Below are positions 1 through 10,756 of a stretch of 64,000 bases of DNA, piece after piece; the first letter of the stretch is position 1; each line of letters opens with the position of its first letter. Below the pieces are notes generated by a model. The model made no database searches. It saw only the letters and a list, made by a program, of their open reading frames with translations, and was not told the DNA's origin. Location: the NCBI GenBank assembly GCA_003326205.1, contig LWTK01000032.1:1-64000 (forward strand), in the 5' to 3' direction. The position numbers and the translations under genes are program-made. The stretch comes from Nostoc sp. ATCC 43529 (GTDB taxonomy: Bacteria > Cyanobacteriota > Cyanobacteriia > Cyanobacteriales > Nostocaceae).

Positions 1-3000
1 GCCTGTGCCATGAGCTTCCAAATAACCGACTTGTGTGGCTGAGATTTTGGCTTGTGCCAGGGCTTGCTGAATTAATCGCTGTTGTGACTGACCGTTGGGT
101 ACAGTTAAACCACTGCTAGGACCATCTTGGTTGACTGCACTGCCCCGAATCACTGCTAGGATGTTATCCCTGTCTGCAATTGCTTGTGATAATCGTTTGA
201 GTATTACTACTCCACATCCTTCTCCCCGTGCATAACCGTCGGCTGAGGCGTCAAATGTTTTACACCGTCCATCTGCTGATAGCATTCCTGCTTTGGAAGT
301 GATGATGAAAATATCTGGAACTAGATGTAGCTTGACTCCTCCTGCTAGAGCCATGTTGCACTCTCCTTGGTGTAAGCTAGTGCAGGCTTGATGAATTGCT
401 ACCAAGGAAGAAGAACAAGCTGTATCAATTGCCACGCAAGGCCCTGTGAATCCAAAACTGTACGATAGCCGACCTGCAAGGGCTGACAAGGCATTACCTG
501 TTAGTGTCTGCGCCAGATTGCTGTTTTCTTGTTGCAAAGATTGGGTAACTAAGCGATCGTAGTCACGACCATCATTACCAATAAACACACCAACAGACTC
601 CTGAGCTAACCGCTCTGTCATCTGGGCTGCATTTTCTAGGGCTTCCCAGCTAACTTGCAATAGTAATCGCTGCTGCGGGTCCATAGCCTTGGCTTCTCTA
701 GGTGAAATCCCAAAAAATGCTGCATCAAACAGATCCACATCTGATAAAAAGTGACCGAAGCGGGTATACATTTTGCCAGCTGCTTCCGGGTTGGGGTCGT
801 AATAAGCGTCAACGTCCCAACGCTCTGTTGGTATTTCACTGCACGTATCTGTACCATTTTGTAGCAGTTGCCAAAAAGCTTCTGGATTGTTTGCTCCCCC
901 AGGAAAGCGACAACTCATCCCAATGATGGCGATCGCCTCATTCATACTATCAATGATACCTGTGGTGAGAGCCGGGGAAGCAGGGGTGAGTGTTTGGTGT
1001 GGGGTTAGGCCCAATACTTCTGTAGCTAAGTAATACAATAAACTCTCAATGTTGGGATAATCAAAGACTAATGTTGTGGGTAAATTTACTCCCAGAAGCT
1101 TAGTTATTCTAGTACGTAATTCCACTGACATTAGTGAATCCATTCCCAAGTCAAAAAAGCCTGTATCCCTATCTCCTAACTCTGATGGGGGCATTTTTAA
1201 AACTTGCCCTAATTCTTGTTTTAAAATATCTCTCAAGAATTCTAAACGCTCTGCTTCAGGAATAGACTTCAATTGCTGCTGCAACTGAGATTTTTTAACT
1301 AAAGCTGGGTCAGCCTCTGATAGCTGCGGTAAAACTAATAACTCTAGTAATCGGCGCTGACGCCCAGCTTGATAAAATGAGTCAAATCGCTCCCAATCCA
1401 CTGGAGCTACTATTGCTTGTTGAGCATCACTTCTGAGTAATAACGCTAGGGCTGTTAGCATATCTGATACGCTTAAAGTCCCTACACCTATTTTTTCTAG
1501 GTTTTCTGCTAGATTTCGATCCTCTTCTAACAAGCCTGTACCAGAAATCCCAGTCCAGTTTATCCCTAACACTGGCAAACCTTGTAAGCTCCGATAAGAG
1601 GTAAAGGCGTCTAAAAATTCGTTAGCTGCTGCGTAGCCACCAAGTCTTGACGAACCCCACACTGCTGCAATTGAGGAAAAGTTAACGAAAAAATCTAATT
1701 CGGAATTAGCAGTCAGCTCGTGGAGATTCCATGTTCCTAAGACTTTGGGTTGTAGCGGTTGTAGCAAGTCTAATACTTTTAGCTGTGTAATTGGCTGAGA
1801 ATTACCTTCTATACCCGCTATATGAATCACTCCTCGAATTGGTGGTGCTAACTCTTGTAGCCGATGGAATACGCTCTCCATTGCTGTGCGATTGGAGACA
1901 TCGACCATCAAAATCACTACCTGCACCCCTGCTTGCTCCAAATGCTTGATAGCTTCTTGTTTTTGAGGTGTGTTTGCCCCGCTACGGCTGAGTACAACCA
2001 AGTAACGAGCGCCTTTATCTACTAACCACTCTGCTACACTTAATCCTAAACCCCCTAACCCACCAGTTATTAAATAACTGCCGTCATTACGAATGGATAA
2101 CTGAGTCAAAGTTTTAGGTTTGCTCTTGGCTAGCCGGGCGACATACCGAGTTCCTTTTCGATAAGCTAAGTACTCCTCTCCTTGAACCCCAAACAATTCA
2201 GTGGTGATGGCTTGGGCTTTTTGGACGATGGAATCTTCAGCATCCAGGTCTATCAACCCTCCCCACTGGCGTGGGTACTCTAAACTAAAGACTTTACTCA
2301 GACCACGAACTGGGGCTTGAGCAATTGCTGGTAATTCCTCACCCAACACCACTGCATACTCTGTTACAACCCAGAGTTTGGCAGTACAACTAAATGACTG
2401 CTTAACTAGGGTTTGCATCAAATAGAGTAAGCTTGCACAGTTGGAGTTTACTTCTGCCTCCAAAGTTGAAGCAGTGAGATTTTCTGTTTGAGGTGCATCA
2501 AGATTCCAAAGATAAATAATCCCTGCCAAAGGCAACTCAGTACTTTGCTGTATCCGGCTCCACAATTGCTCAAATGCGGCAGGGTTATTAGATTCAAGCT
2601 GATAAAGACTTCTGTTCTCTGTAACTACAGTGTTATCGGGTAAAACAATCAGGCTACAGGTCTGTCCGTGTCGCTGCAATTGCTGAAGTATAGTTGTACC
2701 CAACTCTCCTTGGTTAGCAAAGATTAACCAATGCTGTGGTATGAGAGATATAGTTGTTTGTTTTGGTAGAGGTTGAGGCTGCCAGTTGATTTGGTATAAC
2801 TGCTCTTCTAACTCTTGACTCAGCACACTCCATCGACTCATGGATCTGAGGACAAGACCTTGCAAGTAACCAAATGTAGCACCAGTCTCATCAATTAGGG
2901 TCACATCGGCTGTTATCCGATTCGGGTTCTTCTGTGCAGCGATCGCCGAACCTAATCTTACGTGACACCACAGTGTTGTATTAGGAGAATGGTAAATTTG

Positions 3001-6000
3001 AAAACTCTCTATCGAGACTGGGATGAAAGGCTCTTTTTCTGAATATTTAATTGTTGCAGATATCGCTGTTTGGATGCAGGCATCAAGCAATATCGGATGA
3101 AATGTATATTTTTTGGCATCCTCAACTAAAGCTGACGGCAATGTCACTTGACTGAGTACTTCCGTTTCGTTTTGCCATAGCTGTTTAATTACTTGAAAGC
3201 TGGGGCCACAGTCGAGCGATCGCGCCTGAAATTCGCCGTAAAGCTCGGATATGGAAATCTCTCTATCAAACTGAGCCTGTAGAGCTGGCAAATCAGTTTT
3301 CTGAATTTCAGGATATCTATCTCCAATTGACACCAGTCCTTCAACGTGAAGAATCCATGAAGAATCTTCATCGACTTTATCTTCTTGCAAACTATAGATT
3401 TTAAAGGAATACTCTGTCTGATTTTCTGGTGTTAAAACTAGCTGAGTTGTCTTTGTTGTAGCTTCCGCTAAAACAAGGACTTCATGAATCAATATAGACT
3501 TGAGCGTTGGCTGTGGAAGTTGCAGGTTAGTTGTAGCAGCTAGCACACTTTCTAGAAAAGCAGCACAAGGCAAAATAGTTTTCTGGAAAACAGAGCTATC
3601 TTTCAAAAAACTCAACAAGTCTAAATTAATTTGCGATAGGAAGTGTATTTTTTGAGTTTCAACAACAGGTAGCCGATAACCCAGCAGAGGAGAATGATTC
3701 TGGGAAGTGGACTGCAAAACGTTAACTTTAGAGGATGTTTCGATCCAGTAACGCTTTCTTTGCCAAGGGTAAGTTGGTAATGCCACCTTCTGACGAGAAT
3801 AATCAAGGGAGAAGCCAATCCAATCAACTGGTACTCCCCGCAGGTAAAGCTGCGCCAGACTTTGAAGTAATGGTTGCCAGTCCGAACGTTGTTTAGGATC
3901 TAAACTAGGTAGCCATAGCGCCGTTTCTTCTGGTAAGCACTGCCGCCCCATTCCTAACAGAATATTTTTTGACCCACATTCCAGGAAGACATCGTAACCT
4001 AATTGATGTAATGTTGCCATTCCAGAAGCAAATCTCACTGGTTGGCGCAAATGGCGACACCAATATTCTGGATTCGTTACCTCATCTGTTACTAATTGAC
4101 CTGTAACATTGGAAATCAATTTCAGTCTGGGTCGAGAGTAACTCACCTGGGAAGCGACTTTTGCAAACTCGCTCAAGATTGGCTCCATCAATGGAGAATG
4201 AAAGGCATGAGAAACTTGCAAAGGAGTTACTTTGATTCCTCTGGCTTCCAGTTGGGCACAAACACGACGTACTGCCTCCTTGCGTCCGGAAATAACGCTG
4301 TTACTGGGACTGTTAAAAGCAGCGAAGGCAATTTCTGAGGAGTTGGGTTCGATGAAAGCAGCTACCTGTTGCTCTGAGGCCATGGCAACTGCCATCTCCC
4401 CATTTTGGGGTAGAGCTTGCATCAATTTTCCTCTGGTGACAATCAGTTTGAGTGCATCTTCAAGACTGAAAACTCCAGCAACACAGGCAGCGACGTATTC
4501 ACCAACGCTATGGCCAGCGACTGCGCTTGGCTCAATACCCCAAGATTGCCAGAGTTGGTAAAGAGCGTATTCAATGGCAAACAAGGCAGGCTGAGTATAA
4601 GCAGTTTCATGGATGGGAGAAGGTTTGCCATCAGCAGGATAAATAACTGAGAGTAAGGATTTATCTAAATAGGGTCGCAGGAGTTCGTCACAGCGATCGA
4701 GGGCGTGACGGAAAATTGGTTGGGTTTGGTAGAGATTTTGACCCATGCCTGGATACTGCGATCCTTGGCCAGTAAACAGAAATGCAATTTTTGGATTGTT
4801 CTTGGAGGTTGACTCACTGAGCAAACCTTGGACTTTTGTACCTTCAACAAAAGCCTGCAATTTATGGTGCAGCACTTCAGTAGATTCTGCGACAACTGCT
4901 AAGCGGTGTTCAAAGTGGGTTCGCCCACTATTTGCTGTATAGCAAACATCTGCCAAAGAAACCTGAGGATGGGAATGCAAAAAAGTTAGATAACGACTCA
5001 CTAATTCCTGCAACGCTTGTTCGCTTTTAGCTGAGAGCGTCAATAGATGGTGCGATCGCTCTATACCTGCTGTTTTTGTTTTTGGTGTGGGTGCTGCTTC
5101 CAAAATCAAATGGGCGTTCGTACCACTAAAACCAAATGAACTTAACCCTGCCAAACGAGGTATTCTGCTGTCAGACCAGTTTTGCCCAAACACAGGAATA
5201 CTTGCTGGAATCCGTTCTAGATTCATCAGCGGATTGAGCTGATTGAAATGCAGATGTGGCGGTATATACTCATGCTGCATAGCCAAGACAATTTTGATTA
5301 GCCCTGCAATCCCGGCGGCGGCCTCAGTGTGGCCAATGTTGGTCTTCACAGAACCTAAAAATAAAGGATTCTCCCTATCTCGTCCTTGTCCGTAGACTGC
5401 TTCTAATGCTTGCACTTCTACAGGATCTCCTAGAGATGTTCCCGTGCCATGAGCCTCGACGTAAGACACTTCTGCTGGAGACACTCCTGCTGCTATTAAT
5501 GCCTGTCTAATAACCGCCTCTTGAGCTAACCCATTCGGAGCGGTTAGTCCGTTACTGGCTCCATCTTGATTGATCGCACTACCACGGATAATTGCTAGGA
5601 TGTTATCCCCTTCAGTTAAAGCTTGAGAAAGCCGTTTGAGAACTACTACTCCACAGCCTTCACTGCGTGCATAGCCGTTGGCAGAAGCATCAAAGGTTTT
5701 GCAGCGGCCATCAGGCGATAGCATACCAGATCGAGAGAAGGCAATACTTAATTCTGGAGATAGCAGTAAATTGACACCTGATGCTAAAGCTAAATCACAC
5801 TCACGTTGACGCAAACTTTGACAAGCTAAGTGTACTGCTACAAGGGAGGAAGAACACGCTGTATCTACAGATATCGCTGGCCCTTGCAGACCTAGCACAT
5901 AAGCTAAGCGACCTGCTGCCACTGAAGCAGAGTTGCCAGTTCCGAAATAGAGATCCAAGTCCAATTCTGAGTTGTGCTTGAGTTGGAGAATTTCGTAGTC

Positions 6001-8859
6001 GTGAGAGAAAATTCCAACAAAGACACCTGTATTAGTTCCTGCTAAGGACTCTGGATTAATTCCTGCTGACTCTAAAGCTGTCCAAGTTTCTTCGAGCAAA
6101 ATTCGTTGTTGCGGATCGGTACTGATGGCTTCTCTAGGAACCATGCGGAAGAAGGGAGCATCGAAGCGATCGACTCCTTCGATAAAACCACCATAACGAG
6201 TTGCAATCTTTCCGGGATGTTCTGAGTCTGGATTATAGTAAGCATCGATATTCCAGCGAGAAGAGGGAACTTCAGCGATGGCATCAATCCCACCGCGCAG
6301 AAGTTCCCAAAAAGCTTCTGGGCTGTCGCATCCTCCAGGGAAGCGGCAGCCCATACCAATAATGGCAATACTGTTGTCGTCTGTGGCTGAAGCAACTGCT
6401 GGAATTTTTAGGTCATTTACTACTGATGTTTCTAGCTTGCGGTTGCTAAAGTTGGATAAGGTCTGAATCTGTTGCTCGCTAAGCAACACAGGCGACTTCT
6501 GTCCCCGAAAGTAATTAGCGATCGCTTCTGGAGTTCCATAGTAAAAAAAGAAAGTTGGTTCTAATTCAACTTTGAGGCGCTGACTCAGCAAAGTCCGCAG
6601 TTCCAATAGATCCAGCGAATCTAGACCCATTTCCATCAAAGCTATTTTATGCGTATAGTTGGCTTGGTAACGTTCTCCCATAACCAACCGGACACAGTTT
6701 TCAATAATAACTTCGACAGATTCTGTCGTTTGTAATTCAATTTGCTGTTCCTGTGATGCCTCCAAGACGCTAGGAGACAACTCTCCCAGACGATGGCGAT
6801 CGAGATTATACTCAATGAGAACTCCATAACCGCAGTTGTCTGTATCCTCTGGGCGATAGTTGGGAATTACTTGCTTAATAGTCGCTCCACCTTCTGCATG
6901 AAAGCGTAATGTTGGGTCGAAAACTTGCCCTCGCTCATTACGCTTGTAGATATACTCTTCCATTGGCAGATGTTGATTGTGAAGGAAGTTACGACACCGA
7001 GTTACTCCTACTACTGTTTCAATATCACCGTTAAGGCTACAGTACTGGAGCATAAATTGTCTCAGATGATTACCTAATTCCCGATCTTGCATTTCAGGAA
7101 GAATATTTAAGCTTAGTAGCTGCACAATCCTACCGCGATCGCTGTGCAGTGAGGATACTTCTTGATAAGTAATATTATTAAGAGCTTCAACGCTAGCAAT
7201 CTTCTGGGAATAAATAACTCCGACAACCCGATCTTCCTCAACGGATGCTCTCAATGGTTCTGGCCAGCATTGAATTTCTAAGTCAACCAAAGCTGCTAAA
7301 TCATCTAAGTTTGGATGACGAATTTTGTAAAATTTTTTCTCAAAACAATTAAGTGTAATCCGTGTAAAGGGAAAGGTTTTTGGATATCTCTTAAAAAACT
7401 CTGGTTTGGTAAACAGTCCAGCTTCTGCGGCTGCCATCACAAAGACATGGGCTTCTACTAAATGTTGTCCGGAAAAAGCTTGACAGGCATCAAAGTGCAA
7501 ATTCTCACTTTTATCTAGAAAGCTAGACACTACATTGGGAGCAAGAGAGTGAACTTCTAAAAGAATTAAGCCATGTCTGTTAACAACCGCAGCCCATCTT
7601 TCTAAATGTTCTACCAAACTTTGAACTGCTACATGATTGGGAATTGGGCGTCTTTGGGCATCAACTGAAATACAATCATACGGAATAACAGAACGAGCTT
7701 GAATTCTTGAACCATCGCTAGGTGGTATGAAGGGACGGTCGTGATCTAGAAAAGAACGGATATGCAGAATATCCTCAAAGTTAATTCCTAAAGCTTTTAA
7801 ATCAGCGATTAATTGAGCCGGATTACCAATATCTCCTGGTAACACCAGGTGAGGAATGCCAGCTAAGTTAAGGGTTGTAGCCTCCAATGCCTTTTCGTTA
7901 AAATCCACCCCAATCATTTGTATGGGGTATTGTTCTAATACTTGTCCCCGGAGAGATTGCGATCGAATTACTTCGTACACTCGCTTTAAGAACGTTCCAT
8001 CACCACAGCCCATATCGACTATGTACTTCGGTTGATCTTCGATAGGCTGGCGATTGAAAATTGAAAGAATAATGCGATCGACATCAGCAAAAAACTTTTC
8101 ATGCTGAAACCCACTAGCTATCACGTTCAAAGTTCGGTCAACGTGCTTTTCATGACCAGTAGCTTCTCTGGAAAACACTGCCTCGGCATTGCCAAACAAG
8201 ACTAATGGCATAGAGGCAAGCATTGGCTTATAAGAGGCTGTGACTCCCAAATTCAGTGCCCGCTCCAACAAGAATCGCCCTACTGCTGTTAAAGATATTT
8301 CTTCCCCTTGTTGATGGGCTAATTCCTTGCTGACAAACAACTCTTTGAGCTCCTCGCCAACCGAAGTCTTTAGTTGAGCAAATGATGGTACTTGCTTCCT
8401 GACTCTATCCATCAGAGCCTGATTACCTCGAAGTGCCAGCAATATCGGAACTAAGAGGACTCCATCACAAAAATCGGCTAAGAGGGAATCATCAATATGC
8501 CAGCGTTGACGGCAACGGTCAACCCATTCTTGAAGCAGTTTGATTGGTTGTCCTTGCTCCAAGTAAGACTCGATTGGTAATTGGTATAGTTTGAGGATAT
8601 CGGATGGAATCTGTTGACGAATAGCTGCTTTGTCAGTTAAAGCATAAGCTCCTGTCTGAGTACGCTCAAGCCAGCCCAAGGACTCAAGTAGACGTAGAGC
8701 AACTTGTAAATATCCACTATTAGCTTCTAGCTGCTGTAGAAGTTGCTCTAAAGTTAGTGCTTTGTACTGTAATAGCTCAAATAATCCCTTGTCTCGGCAA
8801 GCGAGGATAACAGGGATAGCAACAAATCCGTGGGCATAGCGATTAATAAGATCTAGCAT
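1..8859 (-). CDS. Modular type I polyketide synthase with MT-GNAT-ACP loading module (3' end beyond window)
   Basis: The gene starts at the ATG at 8859 (an in-frame stop lies just upstream) and runs off the left edge after 2953 codons. Domains in order: an N-terminal helical region plus SAM methyltransferase (motif VDMGCGDGTF, residues 281-290); a GNAT-fold domain (~510-680) with W532, T620, H654 and R669; ACP1 (S748 in GLDSL); KS1 (~828-1255, C1002 in DTACSSS); AT1 (~1355-1650, S1451 in GHSVGE, with an HAFH motif suggesting malonyl-CoA); DH (~1720-2000); KR (~2200-2480, Y2409 in GGYAAAN, Trp eight residues before it, suggesting A-type); ACP2 (S2575); and KS2 (from ~2637, C2815), ending at EAHGTG. 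There is no ER or internal cMT in this module. The DH lacks its first catalytic motif: D1754 is followed by S1755 where His is expected, though D1926 of the second motif remains. MT-GNAT-ACP starts are known from the apratoxin, curacin and gephyronic acid systems. The starter acid cannot be named from sequence. Confidence 0.96.
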   Translation of the reverse strand, partial: MLDLINRYAHGFVAIPVILACRDKGLFELLQYKALTLEQLLQQLEANSGYLQVALRLLESLGWLERTQTGAYALTDKAAIRQQIPSDILKLYQLPIESYLEQGQPIKLLQEWVDRCRQRWHIDDSLLADFCDGVLLVPILLALRGNQALMDRVRKQVPSFAQLKTSVGEELKELFVSKELAHQQGEEISLTAVGRFLLERALNLGVTASYKPMLASMPLVLFGNAEAVFSREATGHEKHVDRTLNVIASGFQHEKFFADVDRIILSIFNRQPIEDQPKYIVDMGCGDGTFLKRVYEVIRSQSLRGQVLEQYPIQMIGVDFNEKALEATTLNLAGIPHLVLPGDIGNPAQLIADLKALGINFEDILHIRSFLDHDRPFIPPSDGSRIQARSVIPYDCISVDAQRRPIPNHVAVQSLVEHLERWAAVVNRHGLILLEVHSLAPNVVSSFLDKSENLHFDACQAFSGQHLVEAHVFVMAAAEAGLFTKPEFFKRYPKTFPFTRITLNCFEKKFYKIRHPNLDDLAALVDLEIQCWPEPLRASVEEDRVVGVIYSQKIASVEALNNITYQEVSSLHSDRGRIVQLLSLNILPEMQDRELGNHLRQFMLQYCSLNGDIETVVGVTRCRNFLHNQHLPMEEYIYKRNERGQVFDPTLRFHAEGGATIKQVIPNYRPEDTDNCGYGVLIEYNLDRHRLGELSPSVLEASQEQQIELQTTESVEVIIENCVRLVMGERYQANYTHKIALMEMGLDSLDLLELRTLLSQRLKVELEPTFFFYYGTPEAIANYFRGQKSPVLLSEQQIQTLSNFSNRKLETSVVNDLKIPAVASATDDNSIAIIGMGCRFPGGCDSPEAFWELLRGGIDAIAEVPSSRWNIDAYYNPDSEHPGKIATRYGGFIEGVDRFDAPFFRMVPREAISTDPQQRILLEETWTALESAGINPESLAGTNTGVFVGIFSHDYEILQLKHNSELDLDLYFGTGNSASVAAGRLAYVLGLQGPAISVDTACSSSLVAVHLACQSLRQRECDLALASGVNLLLSPELSIAFSRSGMLSPDGRCKTFDASANGYARSEGCGVVVLKRLSQALTEGDNILAIIRGSAINQDGASNGLTAPNGLAQEAVIRQALIAAGVSPAEVSYVEAHGTGTSLGDPVEVQALEAVYGQGRDRENPLFLGSVKTNIGHTEAAAGIAGLIKIVLAMQHEYIPPHLHFNQLNPLMNLERIPASIPVFGQNWSDSRIPRLAGLSSFGFSGTNAHLILEAAPTPKTKTAGIERSHHLLTLSAKSEQALQELVSRYLTFLHSHPQVSLADVCYTANSGRTHFEHRLAVVAESTEVLHHKLQAFVEGTKVQGLLSESTSKNNPKIAFLFTGQGSQYPGMGQNLYQTQPIFRHALDRCDELLRPYLDKSLLSVIYPADGKPSPIHETAYTQPALFAIEYALYQLWQSWGIEPSAVAGHSVGEYVAACVAGVFSLEDALKLIVTRGKLMQALPQNGEMAVAMASEQQVAAFIEPNSSEIAFAAFNSPSNSVISGRKEAVRRVCAQLEARGIKVTPLQVSHAFHSPLMEPILSEFAKVASQVSYSRPRLKLISNVTGQLVTDEVTNPEYWCRHLRQPVRFASGMATLHQLGYDVFLECGSKNILLGMGRQCLPEETALWLPSLDPKQRSDWQPLLQSLAQLYLRGVPVDWIGFSLDYSRQKVALPTYPWQRKRYWIETSSKVNVLQSTSQNHSPLLGYRLPVVETQKIHFLSQINLDLLSFLKDSSVFQKTILPCAAFLESVLAATTNLQLPQPTLKSILIHEVLVLAEATTKTTQLVLTPENQTEYSFKIYSLQEDKVDEDSSWILHVEGLVSIGDRYPEIQKTDLPALQAQFDREISISELYGEFQARSLDCGPSFQVIKQLWQNETEVLSQVTLPSALVEDAKKYTFHPILLDACIQTAISATIKYSEKEPFIPVSIESFQIYHSPNTTLWCHVRLGSAIAAQKNPNRITADVTLIDETGATFGYLQGLVLRSMSRWSVLSQELEEQLYQINWQPQPLPKQTTISLIPQHWLIFANQGELGTTILQQLQRHGQTCSLIVLPDNTVVTENRSLYQLESNNPAAFEQLWSRIQQSTELPLAGIIYLWNLDAPQTENLTASTLEAEVNSNCASLLYLMQTLVKQSFSCTAKLWVVTEYAVVLGEELPAIAQAPVRGLSKVFSLEYPRQWGGLIDLDAEDSIVQKAQAITTELFGVQGEEYLAYRKGTRYVARLAKSKPKTLTQLSIRNDGSYLITGGLGGLGLSVAEWLVDKGARYLVVLSRSGANTPQKQEAIKHLEQAGVQVVILMVDVSNRTAMESVFHRLQELAPPIRGVIHIAGIEGNSQPITQLKVLDLLQPLQPKVLGTWNLHELTANSELDFFVNFSSIAAVWGSSRLGGYAAANEFLDAFTSYRSLQGLPVLGINWTGISGTGLLEEDRNLAENLEKIGVGTLSVSDMLTALALLLRSDAQQAIVAPVDWERFDSFYQAGRQRRLLELLVLPQLSEADPALVKKSQLQQQLKSIPEAERLEFLRDILKQELGQVLKMPPSELGDRDTGFFDLGMDSLMSVELRTRITKLLGVNLPTTLVFDYPNIESLLYYLATEVLGLTPHQTLTPASPALTTGIIDSMNEAIAIIGMSCRFPGGANNPEAFWQLLQNGTDTCSEIPTERWDVDAYYDPNPEAAGKMYTRFGHFLSDVDLFDAAFFGISPREAKAMDPQQRLLLQVSWEALENAAQMTERLAQESVGVFIGNDGRDYDRLVTQSLQQENSNLAQTLTGNALSALAGRLSYSFGFTGPCVAIDTACSSSLVAIHQACTSLHQGECNMALAGGVKLHLVPDIFIITSKAGMLSADGRCKTFDASADGYARGEGCGVVILKRLSQAIADRDNILAVIRGSAVNQDGPSSGLTVPNGQSQQRLIQQALAQAKISATQVGYLEAHGTG

Positions 8860-9046
8860 AACTATTAAATATTTATCTGGTTACTAATCGATCCAATATC
8901 TATTTGTTCTATTCAGGTGATTTGAACTAATTAATGATTATTAAATGTGTACTTACAGAAAATAGTTGATGAGTAAATTGAATAATTAGAATTCTCAAAT
9001 TTCATCTGTTAGAGGACTTTTCTATGGAAGTAGCAGCCAAGATAGT

Positions 9047-10492
9047 TTATGTAAATAGCTTGATAAATTTTCTATTTAAAACTTCGCTAGCCTCAAACAT
9101 TAACAAGTTTGCAATTTCATCTACGTGCCGATTACGCCAGTCTACAAGGTTGGTACCAGCTATCCATTGATTGAAAGACCCCAGTGCTGGGCCACAACTA
9201 ATCTGAAAATTTACTCGATCGTCTATAAAGCCTTGAATTGCTATACGATTGCTGTAAGCAAAGTACCAACGAAATATTTTTGCCATTTTATGTTTGGGAT
9301 TGTATTCCATTTTATTTAATTCATCTGGATTTTTTTGGGCATAATACTTTTTGGTTTCATCGTAAACTTGCTCAAAACTTCGCTGAAAAAATTTAGTCTC
9401 TATTTGATGTTGAGTTTTTTTATCTATCTCTTCTAGACAAGAGTGTGTTTTGTACAACTGATAGAGTTTATTTGCTCTGACTGGAAATAAAACACCCTTG
9501 CTTAAGACTTGCACCTGGGCACCAAGCTCGAACATATCTCCGGCTGGAGCCATAGCTGTGTCTTGAGGTTCAGCGAACTGTAGCAAATCTTTAACAGCAT
9601 CACTAGTACCGGCTTCTAGAGTGGCTTGGTTAATTGAGCCAGTTAATACAAAGTCTGCTCCGAGAATAAAAGCAGAGGCGATCGCCTGCGGCGTACCAAG
9701 TCCTCCACCAACTCCAATACGAATTCGCTTAGCATAGTTCATTCTCTGCGAAATATCGTCTCTTAGCCTGATAATAGCTGGAACCAAACTGCTGGCCACC
9801 CCTTTGTCGGTGTGTCCTCCAGAATCTGCTTCAATGCATATATCATCAGCCATAGGAATTTCTTGAGCCAACAGAGCTTCTTCTTGTGCAATTCGCCCTT
9901 GCTCTAACAGACGCTGTACAATACGTGGTGGTGGTGGGGACAAAAACTGTAGTGCAACTTCCGGGCGGGACACCTTAGCCATAATTTTGTGAGGGATATT
10001 TATTGTATTGTCGAGATTGCGAGACAATCTCCGAATTCGGTACAAAACTAGGCTAGGAGTAATCTGCATAAAGGCTGAAGCTTCGATTCGACAAATTTTG
10101 TACTTTAAGTACAACTCCACTGTTGCTTCTTCAAATGCAGGGTTATCTAAGTTACATAACAGATTCATCCCAAATGGCTCATCCTCACACAGGGTCTGTT
10201 GTAGTGTCTGGATAGCACTTTCAATTTTGTCTAGTCCCCAACCGCCTGTACCCAAAAAACTCAACAAACGTTGTTTGGCCATACGAGCGACTAATGCAGT
10301 TGAGGCAATTCCGTGAGCCATAGCACCAGCTACATACGCAAATCGAACACCATGATCTTCGAGAAATTCCGAGTCACCAAGTCGCTCTGGAACCAGTTTA
10401 GGTAAGCTGAGACTGTTATTTACATTCCAAGTGGATTTGGGGTTAAGTTTTAGCATTATATGTTCTATTTGATATAGTAATTTTAATAACAA
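9047..10492 (-). CDS. PfaD-family trans-acting enoyl reductase (FMN-dependent)
   Basis: This 481-residue protein has the hallmarks of the PfaD/2-nitropropane-dioxygenase-like TIM barrels that reduce enoyl-ACP intermediates in trans in PUFA synthases and trans-AT PKS systems. Visible motifs are GTGGWG near residue 82, SGGHTD (~224), GVGGGLG (~258, phosphate/FMN binding) and GSINQ (~283), plus the family-specific C-terminal third. The Met at residue 13 (10456) could equally be the start. It lies 187 bp upstream of the giant PKS on the same strand. Since the visible PKS module has no ER domain, this protein probably supplies enoyl reduction to a module beyond the window that still has a working DH. 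Family call is firm; target module is inferred. Confidence 0.92.
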   Translation of the reverse strand: MLLKLLYQIEHIMLKLNPKSTWNVNNSLSLPKLVPERLGDSEFLEDHGVRFAYVAGAMAHGIASTALVARMAKQRLLSFLGTGGWGLDKIESAIQTLQQTLCEDEPFGMNLLCNLDNPAFEEATVELYLKYKICRIEASAFMQITPSLVLYRIRRLSRNLDNTINIPHKIMAKVSRPEVALQFLSPPPPRIVQRLLEQGRIAQEEALLAQEIPMADDICIEADSGGHTDKGVASSLVPAIIRLRDDISQRMNYAKRIRIGVGGGLGTPQAIASAFILGADFVLTGSINQATLEAGTSDAVKDLLQFAEPQDTAMAPAGDMFELGAQVQVLSKGVLFPVRANKLYQLYKTHSCLEEIDKKTQHQIETKFFQRSFEQVYDETKKYYAQKNPDELNKMEYNPKHKMAKIFRWYFAYSNRIAIQGFIDDRVNFQISCGPALGSFNQWIAGTNLVDWRNRHVDEIANLLMFEASEVLNRKFIKLFT

Positions 10493-10756
10493 TTATTTTC
10501 AGTATTTTTTACATCTAAATCGACGTAAGCAAAATTAATTGTGTTTTCAACGTTACTAAAAGTTAGAATTGGACATTTGAGTGGAGATTATAGTTGATAA
10601 GCATAAGTTTCTAAAACAGTAAGATAGACACCCAATTTAAGTAGAAATAGTCAAATCAAATCTTCATTAGACAACACCTTTTTTTATTAACATTTAAATT
10701 TACACATAAATAAATTTTTGATTGAGTTTATTTTAAAATGTCAGAATTTTAAATTA

